Shown in pieces: positions 11,423-22,908 of a stretch of 64,000 nt of DNA (within the stretch, counting starts at the first letter, position 1; each line of letters opens with the position of its first letter). The stretch comes from Erinaceus europaeus (taxonomy: Eukaryota > Chordata > Mammalia > Eulipotyphla > Erinaceidae). The stretch is from the NCBI RefSeq assembly GCF_950295315.1, contig NC_080180.1, positions 66,001,092 through 66,065,091 of the forward strand, in the 5' to 3' direction. The notes beneath the pieces are model-generated. The model searched no databases and was not told the origin of the DNA. It saw only the letters and a program-made list of their open reading frames with translations. The position numbers and the translations under genes are program-made.

Positions 11423-12939
11423 AGGGCACACTAAAATGGGAAGTCACCCTCATAGCATAGCAGAGGTTGACATCAGTACCCTTCAGTCTACTGAGCAGGT
11501 ATAGAAAGTGCAGAAACTTGAGACTAGGGGCTAACTGATGCAAGTTACCTACAAAGTGCTCTGCAGAGAAATGTGACTTGCAGCAGTAGACATGTGTTGT
11601 CTGTGATCAAGATGTGGGCTGCCTGAGGTCCACCATGGGAAGAGAAGCCCCCTTCTCCTGCATTCCCCCAGGGGAGGCAGGTCCTGCTTCCTTGACATGT
11701 AGACTCCCCTGGCTTCTGACACTAACACCCCAGTGACAACATCTTCTGAGGGCACACCAGCTGATTCTGTTTCCAAGTAGGGACACCTTCGTAGTGACCC
11801 ACAGTACAAGCTTTGTAAACCTTTAGTTGAAGGAATTTGAGCTCCATAGCAAATTTTTTTTTCTTAAGAACAAGCTTCACTTGTCCATTATTTCTACCAT
11901 AACCAAGGGTCCATTTTCTTATTCCGAAAATGGGAAAGTGTAAAAGACTATGTGACTGTATCGGTGACCACTTTCAAGCTGAACGTTAAAAATTCACTTT
12001 CAAGTGGAGCAACCTCCTGAGATCCCACCATTACACAGATATCCATTATAAGCTGTTCACACCAGCGTTTCCCATTTTACTTAACCAGAATCATTACAAA
12101 CACTACACTTGCTTGTCCTGCTGGACTACTCTTACCAGCCAGAACAAAGCACTGCATTTCCTCTAGGAGAACATCTCCCATAACTGATAGGCATTTCAAA
12201 CAGAAATGAAGCAGTGAACACTCCTTCCCATCTTAAGTAGCCTCTCTAATACAATTACAAATACTGAATAACAATTGATTTCCCATTGGATGGAGCAAGG
12301 CCATAAAATGGGCAAAATGAGGAGAGCTTGTTATTTATTTTAAACATTAAAATTACTCTCAAAAGGTCATATCAATGCAGAGTGAAGCTTTCCTGTAACA
12401 TTTTTTTTTCCTGATCTGACATTTATGTTCTAAAAATTGACCCAATCCCTGTATAATTTCCTTGGACTATTCTTTCATTCTCTTAGCCCTGCAGTAAATT
12501 GTTAAAATGGATCTTAAATACTCAACTATCATCAGCTATACATACGTGCAGAATATAGATCAGACATAAAGTTAGAAAACACTTGACAGCCTTTGGCATC
12601 GACACAATCAGATTATAAACCCGTAAAATATATATGCAAATATCCATCTGTAAATTATAAGACGAGCTGTCATATAAGCAGCACACAGTTCAAGAAAAAT
12701 ACATATTTCTTTACTAAAGTTTATTTTTTGCTGCAAATTTAACAAGCTAGTTATTTTTTTCTGTAATACCAAGTTTGACTTATGACCATATTTTCTGTAA
12801 GTGAAGGAATGAAGATAAAAACAGAAGTCTTTTCATGAATTAATGTTTAAGTGGGGTATCTTGGACATGAAAAATACATTGTAGCTTTGTAAATCATGTA
12901 AATACCAGTCCAGTCCTTGACAATGATTTAAACCTATAT
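11423..12939. other. Long unique interval
   Basis: 1.5 kb with no recognised mobile element. Short frames at 11322-11543 and 11549-11809 (minus) match nothing I know. 12280-12900 is AT-rich and SINE-free. Confidence 0.45.
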
Positions 12940-13136
12940 TTACATATTACTTTATGTAGGATTCACCTTGTCATAGTTAAGACTTTAGGTCTAATTTAAG
13001 TCTAAGGCTACTTATTTAGGGAAAATACTACTACTTTACAGTAGTATTTTATTCATGAAGGTTGTTCGAAGTGAGACTTGAATCCATCCACAGTTTTGCA
13101 ACAATTTTCTTGGTTGGTTTACTATTATTGCACAAT
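12940..13136. repeat. 197-bp direct duplication, copy 1
   Basis: Identical, as far as I can read, to 13165-13361 (period 225 bp). The unit contains the inverted repeat aaaatactac / gtagtatttt around 13023-13050, which could form a hairpin. Confidence 0.95.
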
Positions 13137-13164
13137 AGAAACTACTGAAACCTCTTTTTCCCCC

Positions 13165-13361
13165 TTACATATTACTTTATGTAGGATTCACCTTGTCATA
13201 GTTAAGACTTTAGGTCTAATTTAAGTCTAAGGCTACTTATTTAGGGAAAATACTACTACTTTACAGTAGTATTTTATTCATGAAGGTTGTTCGAAGTGAG
13301 ACTTGAATCCATCCACAGTTTTGCAACAATTTTCTTGGTTGGTTTACTATTATTGCACAAT
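13165..13361. repeat. 197-bp direct duplication, copy 2
   Basis: Second copy of the unit at 12940. A 28-bp spacer rich in pyrimidines at its end separates the two. Identity without visible substitutions means a very recent event or an assembly artefact. Confidence 0.95.
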
Positions 13362-13569
13362 TGAGGTAACCATGGATTGTGACAACTGTGTCTTACAGCA
13401 CAATTCACACTTCTTCAAGACACGTGTTAAGACTCTCCCACTACAGTCAGGCATCAGGGCTCCTTCCTTCAGCCCCTGGAACTCCCTTCAGCCTTTCAAT
13501 AGCCACTCACCTTCAGCTCCTGGGCCTGAGGACAAAGGTTGATTTTGGTTTGACTGTTTCTTGGACTTT

Positions 13570-13879
13570 TCTTTTTTTTGAATTTTTAAAATTTTATTTA
13601 TTTATTTTCACTTTTGTAGCCCTCATTTTCTATTGTTGTAGTAGTTATTATTGTTGTTGTTATTGATGTCATCTTTGTTGGATAGGACAGAGAGAAATGG
13701 AGCGAGGAGGGGGAAGACAGAGAGAAGGAGAGAAAGACAGACACCTGCAGACCTGCTTCACCGCCTGTGAAGAGACTCCCCTGCAGGTAGGGAGCTAGAG
13801 GCTTGAACCCAGATCCTTATACCCGTCCTTGAGCTTTGTGCCACTTGAGCTTAACCTGCTGCACTACAGCCCATCTCCC
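13570..13879 (-). mobile_element. SINE-A
   Basis: Antisense and complete, with modest divergence in the head ('gcttgaacccagatcctt'). Confidence 0.92.
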
Positions 13880-13896
13880 CTTCTTGGACTTTTCTA

Positions 13897-13899
<3 letters not shown>

Positions 13900-13939
<40 letters not shown>

Positions 13940-13978
13940 ATCTACCTATCATCTATCTATCTTCTATCTATCTATCAT
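13900..13978. repeat. (ATCT)n microsatellite
   Basis: About 80 bp of ATCT units with a few CT and A variants, immediately beyond the SINE-A head. Confidence 0.93.
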
Positions 13979-14089
13979 TATCACCATCTAGTATTGATCC
14001 TTTTAATTTATAAAAACAAATTAACATTGCTTATTATCCTACTTTCTTCTTTTAACTACTTTATTTTGGGGAAATATGATCTTTTGTAT

Positions 14090-14299
14090 TATCTTTATTT
14101 ATTTATTGGATAGAGGCAGCCACACATTGAGAGGGAAGGAAGAGACAAGAGAGAGAGAGAGTGAGATGCAAAGGCACCTGTAGCCCTGTGTCACCATTTG
14201 CAAAGCTTTCCCCCTGCAGGTGGGGACTGGGGGCTTGAACCTGGGTCCTTGCACATAGTAACCTGTGCACTCAACCATGTGCGCCACCAGCCAACCCCC
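14090..14299 (-). mobile_element. SINE-B
   Basis: Antisense, from 'ctttatttatttattggata' to 'gcgccaccagccaacccc'. The core and box B are clear. Confidence 0.92.
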
Positions 14300-14496
14300 A
14301 GAAAATAATGATGTTGGAACAGTTGTCCACACATGGAGTTTCTCCTCTCTCCTGGATAGATGTCTGAGTACCATGCCCACCTCCAACTGACTCCTCTTCT
14401 GCCATCTTCCCCGGGGCTCCCGACGCCTTCTCTACTTCCTCTATCTCCACCCCATCTGGAGTCCTTGGCTGGTCTAAGCTTCTCACTCTATATTTT

Positions 14497-14876
14497 TGTC
14501 GTCAGAGTTCACAACGCCAGTATGCCAGGCTAGCTTCGCGTTGGGAGACAGATGACCAGTGACACAAGGCTGAGCGGAGAAGCAGTATTTCTTTATTCAC
14601 AAGCGAACGGTTCAAAAAACTAATCTAATCTAATCACAACCCAAATCTGTCCTGCATCTTTCTCCTCCGGCGGCAGCATCAGGAACCCAGGAAGTATCTA
14701 GGATAGGGGGTAGGGAAAAGGGAGAAGCGCAAAAAGGCAAAGACTAAACCAGAATCTCCTGGAGGCAGGGGGAGCGAGACCAAACCAGTGTAACAACAGA
14801 ATGATCATGTAAATAGACCACAGCGTCAAGCAATGTAACAGAAGGATCCCAGAGCAGAACTAGAAGCATACCAACA
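14497..14876 (-). mobile_element. Solo LTR of an endogenous retrovirus-like element
   Basis: 380 bp with TG...CA termini and the exact 6-bp duplication tatttt at 14491-14496 and 14877-14882. On the minus strand it carries AATAAA (plus positions 14592-14597) followed by a stretch matching the ends of the LTRs at 3447 and 55451. It diverges most from those two, with an extra approximately 26-base 3' end and a different middle. No internal viral genes adjoin it. Confidence 0.85.
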
Positions 14877-14882
14877 TATTTT

Positions 14883-15744
14883 CCGTTTCTGTGCTAAGTT
14901 TTATTTTCCTGTCTTTCTCTGGAATTTATAACAGAAGTAGCATTGCGATTTATTCCGTATCCCCCTGTGTCCCCTTACCTTGATATATGTAAGAACTAGC
15001 AAGCAAAGCAAAAGATTATCACTAAATGCTTCCCCAAGATGCAAAACAGCTTACCAAACACTGGGCAGAAGACAAAACCTGCACTTTAATAAATCGTTCA
15101 TGCAAATATGCACATACGCATGCCAGAGTCAGCAGTTACATGAAAGTCTACTTCGTGAGACAGATTATCTTTAGATAATCTGCTTCAGAAACAGATAATC
15201 TTCTTGCTCTGAGAACACCTTTTAATTGCTTGTTTTCCTGTAAAAAAAAAAAATCTGTGCTGAATAAAATTTTTTCAACTAACACTTTGTTACTTTCTTA
15301 ACTTGTTTAAACATTTCTGCCATGTTGGATGCTTTTAATTAAAACGCCTGTTTTCAACTTGTTTGGAATGAAAATTGGCTAATAAAACCAGTCATGTTTA
15401 CTATTTCACTTGGCACATTCCTCTGGGCTTGTTTCTAGATTCCTTTTACTCAGGTTCTGTATTCCTTTCCTTTGCTGCATGTTTTCTCACACGAGTTTCC
15501 CCAGTGTTGGTCAGCAGGAAATTATCTGTACGTCTCTTGCTTTAACTTAAACTTCAAAGAAAAATGCATTTGAGCAAAGGGTTCTGTTACTGTGAATCAT
15601 GCTTTAGGTTCCATTAAAATAGTGAATATGATTCAAACGCTTAATATTTAGTAAGACAGGCAGATAATACATACATATTCAGCATGCTTCGTATAAGAAA
15701 GGATTAGCATGTTTATATCTTTTCTTTAATAATTGAAACATTTC
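14883..15744. other. Unique intergenic DNA, possibly conserved
   Basis: No repeat recognised. 15210-15640 is free of SINE signals and AT-rich, with 'taattaaaac' style homeobox-like words, a weak hint only. Confidence 0.4.
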
Positions 15745-15918
15745 ATTCTGATAGATACATGGAGAAATAGAGCAGGAAAGAGAAGGGGAAAGAGAGACAC
15801 CTGCAGCACTGCTCCATGGCCTGAGAAGCTTCCCCTGGAAGGTGGGGGCTGGAGACCTCCACCCAGGTCGTGTCATACGGCAAAATGTGTGCCCTACCAT
15901 GTACCCCAATGCCTAGAC
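15745..15918 (-). mobile_element. SINE-B, degenerate
   Basis: Antisense traces 'gagacacctgcagcactgct', 'agaagcttcccctggaaggt' and a disrupted box B. Confidence 0.65.
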
Positions 15919-16395
15919 CCTCTCTCTCTTCGTGATGACTTGACCTTCTCTTGGATAAATCTTTATGCCTGGCATGATCCTTAACGTGCTTGTAGAGGGA
16001 ATACAAAACAGTGTTTTGTGAAATGCACTAGAAGATACCTTTGGAAGAGACGTACCCAAGAACAGAGTCTTGTAGGGTAGGTTGAAGGCAGCTTTGTGGC
16101 TAATTCATTTTTAGCAGTACTTCCAGACCAAAATAGTTTTCCAGTTTGATCGAAATGTCACTGACAGGTAACACTGTACGAGGTAAGGCAGAAGCATAAA
16201 CATTTACGTATGTGTATGGTGAGAAATCATCAACACACTCTTCAATTGCCATCTGTCACCTCACTTCATTACAATTTTTCCCTTTGTGATAACATTTAAG
16301 ATTTACTCTCTTTTATATATTTCTCCATTCTCACTTTACGTCAACTTTTGACCTCCTTAATCCTTTTCTACCTGTTTTTATCTAGGATTTTTTCT
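15919..16395. other. Unique intergenic DNA
   Basis: No repeat or gene recognised. Confidence 0.5.
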
Positions 16396-16535
16396 CGATG
16401 CTTTTATTTTGAGTAGAGAGGAGAGAAAGACCTGCATCCCTGCTTCATCTGTCTGTCATGAAGCAGCCAGGACCTTGAACCCAGGTCCTTTCACTCTGTA
16501 CCATGTGTGCCCTACAGGGTGTGCCACCACCCACT
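16396..16535 (-). mobile_element. SINE-B-like remnant
   Basis: Antisense 'gaccttgaacccaggtcctt' and 'gggtgtgccaccaccc' show box B and the head. The core is deleted to about 140 bp. Confidence 0.6.
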
Positions 16536-16807
16536 CACTTTTCTACCTGTTATTTATGTTTCCTTTTTCTTTTTAAAATTTCTAGTTCTACATCCAAATA
16601 CATCACCTTAAACTTATAATTTTAAATATTTTCAATCAAAAGCATGACTTGGGTAACTGAAGCCAGGTAACAGTGGAATAGAGTGAGAAATTTTGATCCC
16701 AATTTAGAAGATAGCTACAAGTTAAATATTTGCAATGTTGTGATCAAATGTGTCTTGAAGGAAACTACATATAATGAAACTATTTATTTATTGAAAATAG
16801 TGATCGT

Positions 16808-17020
16808 GGAGGGGGGGTCGGGGCACCTAGGTGAGCTCACACATGGCTCTGCACAAGGGACTCAGTGTGAGCTCTAGACCCACCCCTGGGTGCATAGAGG
16901 GAGCTTCAGAAACAGGGAGACAGTGTGACAGGTGTCTCTCTCTTTATTCATCACCCCTTTCCTCTCAATTTCTCTGTCTCTACTCAACATTCACTAAACA
17001 ACTAAATAAAATAGGAAAAG
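16808..17020 (+). mobile_element. SINE-B, degenerate
   Basis: Diverged head and box B, with a preserved end 'cctctcaatttctctgtctc' and an A-rich tail. Confidence 0.65.
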
Positions 17021-17074
17021 TAAAGACAATAGTAATAACATAAATCCTCAAAAATCTTCCTTTTTAAGATTTAT

Positions 17075-17334
17075 TTTTATAAATCTTTTTATTTTATTAA
17101 TGAGTACAGAGAGAAACTGAGATTAGAGAGAGAGAGGAAGAGAGGGAGAGGGAGAGGAGAGGAGAGGGAGAGGGAGAGGGAGAGGGAGAAGGGTGGGAGA
17201 GGGAGACAGAGACCTGTAGCCCTGCTTCACCATTTATGAAGCTTTTCCCCTGCAGGTGGAGACCGGGGGCTTGAACCCACATCCATGTATGTTGTAATGT
17301 ATCTGCTTAATCAGGTGCTCCACCACCTGGCCCC
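17075..17334 (-). mobile_element. SINE-B with internal GGGAGA expansion
   Basis: Antisense SINE-B whose purine block has expanded to (GGGAGA)n at about 17142-17198. This small copy shows how the giant tract at 21436 could have arisen. Confidence 0.88.
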
Positions 17335-17740
17335 CATGTTTATTATTTCTTATACACTGTTTTGTCAATAGATATTTCAGGATCTTGAGGAAAATCTAAT
17401 TGTTTTATAGCCACATTGTCTTAATGAAATCTTTGGTATTTAACAGTCTATCTTGGGAAAAAAGTGAACTTTCTTACAGCAAGAACTGAATTCAGAAGCA
17501 GGTTCCTAAATTCATGTTCATTTAAATATACAGACACATTCTTGACATCAGTATTTTTGACAGATTTGGATTGAATTCAGGTCCGTGTGCTTTTCTGCAA
17601 ATATAAGGTTTCCAAAACGATTGCTTTAGTGATTTTTCCCTGGGCATTACAAATGTGGTTTCCCTCAGACTTGTCTGCATTCCCCTACCTGAAGTTACTC
17701 TTTGCACAGTAATACCTTTCTTCTAAGGTTAGAATTTTTT
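17335..17740. other. Unique intergenic DNA
   Basis: Nothing recognised. Confidence 0.5.
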
Positions 17741-18137
17741 TTCAGTTTTTATTTATAAAAAGGAAACACAGAAAAGAAAAAAAAAGAAAGAAAAAAAAGG
17801 AAACACTGACAAGACCATAGGATAAGAGGGGTACAACTCCACACAATTCCCCCCACCAGACCTCCATATCCCATCCCCTCCCCTGACAGCTTTCCTATTC
17901 TCTATCCCTCTGGGAGCATGGACCCAGGGGCATTGTGGGATGCACAAGGTGGAAGGTCTGGCTTCTGTCATTGCTTCCCCGCTGAACATGGGTGTTGACA
18001 GGTCTGATCTGTCAACAATTTACATGGCTTTATATGCTAACTCTTTTTCAGTCACCAGGTTCCAAAAGCTACCATGATGCCAACCGGACTTCCCTGGGCA
18101 GACGACCCCACCCATGTGTCCTGAGGCTAGATTCTAA
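17741..18137 (-). mobile_element. LINE-1 3' end with 5' inversion (twin priming)
   Basis: 17741-18004 is the reverse complement of the L1 3' end. From 18005 the upstream part of the same L1 ('caacaatttacatggctt', 'gtcaccaggttccaaaagct') runs in the opposite, plus, orientation. About 50 bases of the normal order (including the 'gaaagagagaggcagactgg' stretch) are missing at the join. Confidence 0.85.
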
Positions 18138-18261
18138 CAACCAAGTCATCCATGAGCTTTTCATTGCTATGAAAGGACATGATTTCTGAAAATCCTATGC
18201 TTGAGCTCCAGGTTTACCAGAAGATATTTTAAAATTTTAATGAATTGAAAAAAAAATAATG

Positions 18262-18385
18262 GGGTGGGGGAGATAGCATAGTGGTTATGCAAAGAGATCC
18301 TAGTTTCTGAGAGTTTAAGGATCGAGATTTCGTCTCCTAGACCAGCACAGGCCAGGGATGAGCCGTGTGCCCTGGTAAAATGATG
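18262..18385 (+). mobile_element. SINE-C, diverged
   Basis: Head 'gagatagcatagtggttatg' is clear and the rest weakly matches, ending 'gtgccctggtaaaa'. Confidence 0.65.
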
Positions 18386-19198
18386 ATGGTGAGGACGAGG
18401 ATGAGGATGATGAGCTAGAGTTTCAGGCTTCCCCCAAAACAGGTACAGCGCATCACACCAGTGTCTCCCAACCCTCCAGGACAGGAAACTGTAACTCAGC
18501 CCTTCAAGTCTGAATTCACTCAGACTTCCCAAACAGCCTCTTCACGCACCCCATGCTCTAGCCAGACATGACTCTCCCCGAGTACTGCAAACAAAACCCA
18601 CTAGTGAGCACAGTTACGATGCCTATGTCCTATAAGGTAATCTGTCAGTAAGAGTTTGAAAATAAAAATGGTCATTAAGATAACGATCTACACTTCACTA
18701 GATGTATGATTTCAATCCAGATGTGCAGAGTTTTACGTGTTGGTGTAAGTGGCAGCCATGGGAACCAGGGGAAGAGCCCTGACCACAAACTCGTAGAGAT
18801 ACACCCAGGCAGAGGGTCAGCAAATCCAGGGTTCAACTGAATAATAGTAAAGGACTTCTTCATACATCTGATGATCTCATCAGGTGCATTTGGTCAAATT
18901 TCTAAGATTATTCACTTCAGTTTATTATTTTATGAGAGGCATTTTTTCCTCCGAATATTTCAAAGGAATGGACTGAAATATAGAGAGACATGTGTATGGT
19001 CATACCACCTGAGCATGCCTGGTCTCCTCCGAGGGACATGTTGGCAAACTATGTGATCAAGTTATATCCTTGAAGATGTAAATACTTTGATGAAATACAG
19101 CCTTCCCAGCTCTGATCACTTGCAGTGTTTACCAGGGCCTTTCCGTGGTAGTGTAGCGGCTAGTGGTTTGTGACAAACATCATTAAGACTTCATCATA

Positions 19199-19258
19199 CT
19201 GTAAGCAGCAGTGAGCACTCTGACATTTCTGTAAGCAGCAGTGAGCACTCTGACATTT
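19199..19258. repeat. 30-bp tandem duplication
   Basis: The unit starting ctgtaagcagcagtgagc is present twice in tandem with no differences. Confidence 0.95.
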
Positions 19259-19524
19259 TTATTATGTGAGTCTGCAAGACATCTCAGAGTTTCTGATAGA
19301 AAAGAGGCCTGGCAAGTGAGGCTGAAAAAGAGCGAGAAAGACCTGTGTTATTCCCTGTTACTTTCTCTCAAATAGTAGACTTACTCATGTAGATTTGAGC
19401 TTTTAGGAAGACATATTAGTATGAACGATTCCACTAATGTCTCATTACAAATAGTGATCCTGAAGAATGCATGAAATGTGTCTTACAATCTTTTGACAAG
19501 CTGGGAATTGTATGTTAAATTTGT

Positions 19525-19563
19525 AATATGTGCACATAACTAGATATACCACCACCCGGCCTC
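19525..19563 (-). mobile_element. SINE-B 5' fragment
   Basis: 'gatataccaccacccggcc' is the antisense of the first 40 bases of SINE-B. Nothing else of the element is present. Confidence 0.55.
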
Positions 19564-20157
19564 CTGTATTTTAAGTTTGTATCATGTAGAATTCTGTATT
19601 TTTCTCACTCACAGAACCACACTAAGGTACATAGTTCCTTCTTTTAGACCAAAATAAAGCATAGACACTTAAGGTTAATATTTGTCTATATTCTTGCTTG
19701 TGATGTTTCTTAAAATAATTTTTCTAGTATTCTCTTAAGTCTATCATTCTAAAAATATTTTAATTGATGGAGTCAAAAGTGGACCCTGTCAGACTGTAGC
19801 AAACTCCTGGGTCAAATCATCCAAAACTGGCCAAGAAAACAGCCGTGACTCCAATTCTATTAACATACGGTAGCTGCATTCCATTTTGTGGCGTCATTAA
19901 TCCAAAAAGAGCCTTTTGTTTTAGCAAAATCAAAAGGCTGGAAACCACACCCTACCAAGTAAAGTGCAGGGAAAACACTTGGCCGCGGAACATGTTACTG
20001 GATATTCTGACCACCAAGGACAAGTGTAGGTGCCAGGCACAGAAGCACCAGGTGGTTCCCATCTTTATCAGAGGTCCTGGGGAGGCGTCCTGGGGAACAC
20101 TGCTAAACTAGAGTGGAATGGTCGTGTCAGTAACAGAAAATAACTTCTGCCCATATG

Positions 20158-20345
20158 CCAGATATTGGATAAAAACAACCAGAAATCAAGAGGGTAGGGG
20201 AGATAGGAAAAGAGACAGAGAGACAACCTCAGCCCTGCTTCACCACTCGCAAAGCTTTCCCTCTGCAGGCGAGGGCTGGAGCTCGACTCTGGGTCCCTGC
20301 AAACCGTAACGTGTGCACTCAACCAGGTGTGCCACTACCAGGCCC
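20158..20345 (-). mobile_element. SINE-B
   Basis: Antisense and near complete, from 'attggataaaaacaaccaga' to 'gtgccactaccaggcccc'. Confidence 0.9.
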
Positions 20346-20586
20346 CACTACGGCAATTATTAGCAACACTGAGTTTGCAAAGTCGATTTCAACACCTTTG
20401 GATTTTTCATTCTGTAAGCAACGCTCTGTGATTGATAACTTTTCCCAAAATATGAAATTTCCGGGGTGGGGGGTAGAAATTCTGGAAGCTGATGAGTCCA
20501 AAGGTTTACTGTGACAGATTTCTGTGGCTTCAGTGGGCAGAAGCACTTTCAACCAAAAGCTGGCCTGGTAAAGAAGCAGAAAGAAG

Positions 20587-20881
20587 TGAGTTAGGCAGTG
20601 GCACAGAGGGTTAAGCGCAGGTGGCGCAAAGTGCAAGGACCCTTGTAATGATCCCTGTTGGAGCCCCCGGCTCCCCACCTGCAGGGGAGTCGTTTCAGCT
20701 TCACAGGCGGTGAAGCAGGTCTGCAGGTGTCTATCTTTCTCTCCTCCTCTCTGTCTTCCCCTCCTCTCTCCTTTTCTCTCTGTCCTATCCAACAATGATA
20801 ATAAGAACTACAACAATAAAACAACAAGGGCAACAAAAGAGAATAAATAAATAAACAAATAAATAAATATTTTAAAAAAAG
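20587..20881 (+). mobile_element. SINE-A insertion with target-site duplication
   Basis: Complete SINE-A flanked by aagaagcagaaagaag at 20571-20586 and 20882-20897, exact over 16 bp. Confidence 0.95.
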
Positions 20882-20897
20882 AAGAAGCAGAAAGAAG

Positions 20898-21435
20898 GCA
20901 CTCCTGTTTGGAAAATCGTCCCCTAATCCTCCTGCCTGTCTCCTCATTTAAATCTCTCTGGACTTGGAGCCATGGTCCCTCACCTGAATCCACAGCATGG
21001 GTGAGATCTGGAGGGACCTGTCCTTACAAGGCACTACACAGACTTGTTTCTAACAAAAACGCCTATTTTAAGGTTTAAAAAATAACAAACTAAGGGTGAA
21101 AGAGCTGAAAGGACTGCTCCCTAGGAATGCATTGGACTTGCCATGTGCCCACCAGCCAGAGTGGGAAGGGGATGCTTCACAGAGCCACAGTGGGGACATA
21201 GAAATACGGCTGACTGATGTCATGGGCATTGGGAAGTCCATCAGCTCCCAGCAGATAGGTGCTGCTGATTTCACCACTGAACAAAATAATGAGGCATAAC
21301 ACGACTCCAGTGAGGTTTTTGACTCTCTAGAAACAAAAACTGTTGATAGATCCTATATGTTAGAGAGAGCTCTTGGTCTAGATAGACTTTTGTATATATT
21401 TATAATACTATGTTTTTAAAATGTATCTACTTTTG
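20898..21435. other. Unique intergenic DNA
   Basis: No repeat or gene recognised. Confidence 0.5.
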
Positions 21436-22305
21436 CAAGAGAGAGATAGAAAGACAGAGAGGGAGAGGGAGAGGGAGAGGGAGAGGCAGAGGGAGAGGCA
21501 GAGGGAGAGGGAGAGGGAGAGGGAGAGGAGAAAGGGAGAGGGAGAGGGAGAGGGAGAGGGAGAGGGAGAGGGAGAGGGAGAGGGAGAGGGAGAGGGAGAG
21601 GGAGAGGGAGAGGGAGAGGGAGAGGGAGAGGAGAGGGAGAGGGAGAGGGAGAGGGAGAGGGAGAGGGAGAGGGAGAGGGAGAGGGAGAGGGAGAGGGAGA
21701 GGGAGAGGGAGAGGGAGAGGGAGAGGGAGAGAGGGAGAGGGAGAGGGAGAGAGGGAGAGGGAGAGGGAGAGAGGGAGAGGGAGAGGGAGAGGAGAGGGAG
21801 AGGGAGAGGGAGAGGGAGAGGGAGAGGGAGAGGGAGAGGGAGAGGGAGAGGGAGAGGGAGAGGGAGAGGGAGAGGGAGAGGGAGAGGAGAGGGAGAGGGA
21901 GAGGGAGAGGGAGAGGGAGAGGGAGAGGGAGAGGGAGAGGGAGAGGGAGAGGGAGAGAGGGAGAGGGAGAGAGGGAGAGGGAGAGGGAGAGGGAGAGGAG
22001 AGGGAGAGGGAGAGGAGAGGGAGAGGGAGAGGGAGAGGGAGAGGGAGAGGGAGAGGGAGAGGGAGAGGGAGAGAGGGAGAGGGAGAGAGGGAGAGGGAGA
22101 GGGAGAGGGAGAGGAGAGTGAGAGGGAGAGGGAGAGGGAGAGGGAGAGGGAGAGGGAGAGGGAGAGGGAGAGGGAGAGGGAGAGGGAGAGGGAGAGGAGA
22201 AAGGGAGAGGGAGAGGGAGAGGGAGAGGGAGAGGGAGAGGGAGAGGGAGAGGGAGAGGGAGAGGGAGAGGGAGAGGAGAGGAGAGGGAGAGGGAGGGGGA
22301 GAGGG
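21436..22305. repeat. Giant (GGGAGA)n purine tract
   Basis: About 870 bp of GGGAGA hexamers, broken by shortened (GAGAGA) and AAAGGG variants that recur in patches. Bases 21500-22118 contain no pyrimidine at all on the plus strand (619 nt). After one T at 22119, 22120-22305 is again purine-only. Very long open frames in every direction here are composition artefacts. Confidence 0.98.
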
Positions 22306-22659
22306 CCAGTGTGGTGCTGGGGCCCCACTTTGACAGAGAAGACACTGGCACCAAAGTCAATACTCCACACTGGCAAGTTCTGGGTTCCAACACAAAGTGA
22401 TCTCCTGGCATAAAACATGTGATTAAGATCCTTTTATTATCCTTTTATTCACCAAAGGCACTGTGACTTCAAGATCGCAAATTGAAATGACTTTCCTGTC
22501 CCCTATATGATAACAGGGCGTGGAGAGAATGGTGATCTTGCCCAATGAGAGCTGAAAATAAATATAGTAATGAAACGTCATTCACCAACTCCTGACTTTG
22601 TTAGACCTGCTACCCAAAGTAACATTCTGATGGGTTTTGCCTGTCTGATAACAGAAGAG
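22306..22659. other. Unique flank of the purine tract
   Basis: No gene recognised. The tract ends abruptly at 'ggccagtgtggtgctggg'. Confidence 0.5.
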
Positions 22660-22908
22660 GATTTTTTTTTTCTTTTTCCTTCTAGGTTTATAGCTGGGGC
22701 TTCGTGCTGGCACTACAAATCCACTGCTCCTGGAGGCCATTTTTTCCATTTTATTGGACAGAACAGAGAAACTGAGAGAGGAGGAGAGATAGAGAGGGAG
22801 AGAGACAGAGAGACCCCTGCAGACCTGCTCCACTGCTGGTGAAGCTTCCCCAGATCCTTGCCCCTAGTACAATGTACACTTCACTGGGTGCACCACCTGG
22901 CCCAGTCA
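22660..22908 (-). mobile_element. SINE-E
   Basis: Antisense. The distal module 'ctacaaatccactgctcctg' is followed by the purine block, then 'ctgcagacctgctccactgc' and a shortened head. Confidence 0.85.

Larger units (their letters stand above)
18386..20157. other. Mostly unique intergenic DNA
   Basis: No gene recognised. Holds the small duplication and the SINE-B scrap listed separately, plus a short GATGAGGAT run near 18390-18410. Confidence 0.5.

Noticed and set aside
21408..22418. Open frames of over 300 codons on both strands encoding Arg-Glu/Gly or Ser-Pro/Leu repeats
   Set aside because: They are translations of a hexamer microsatellite, open in several frames at once. No gene signal.
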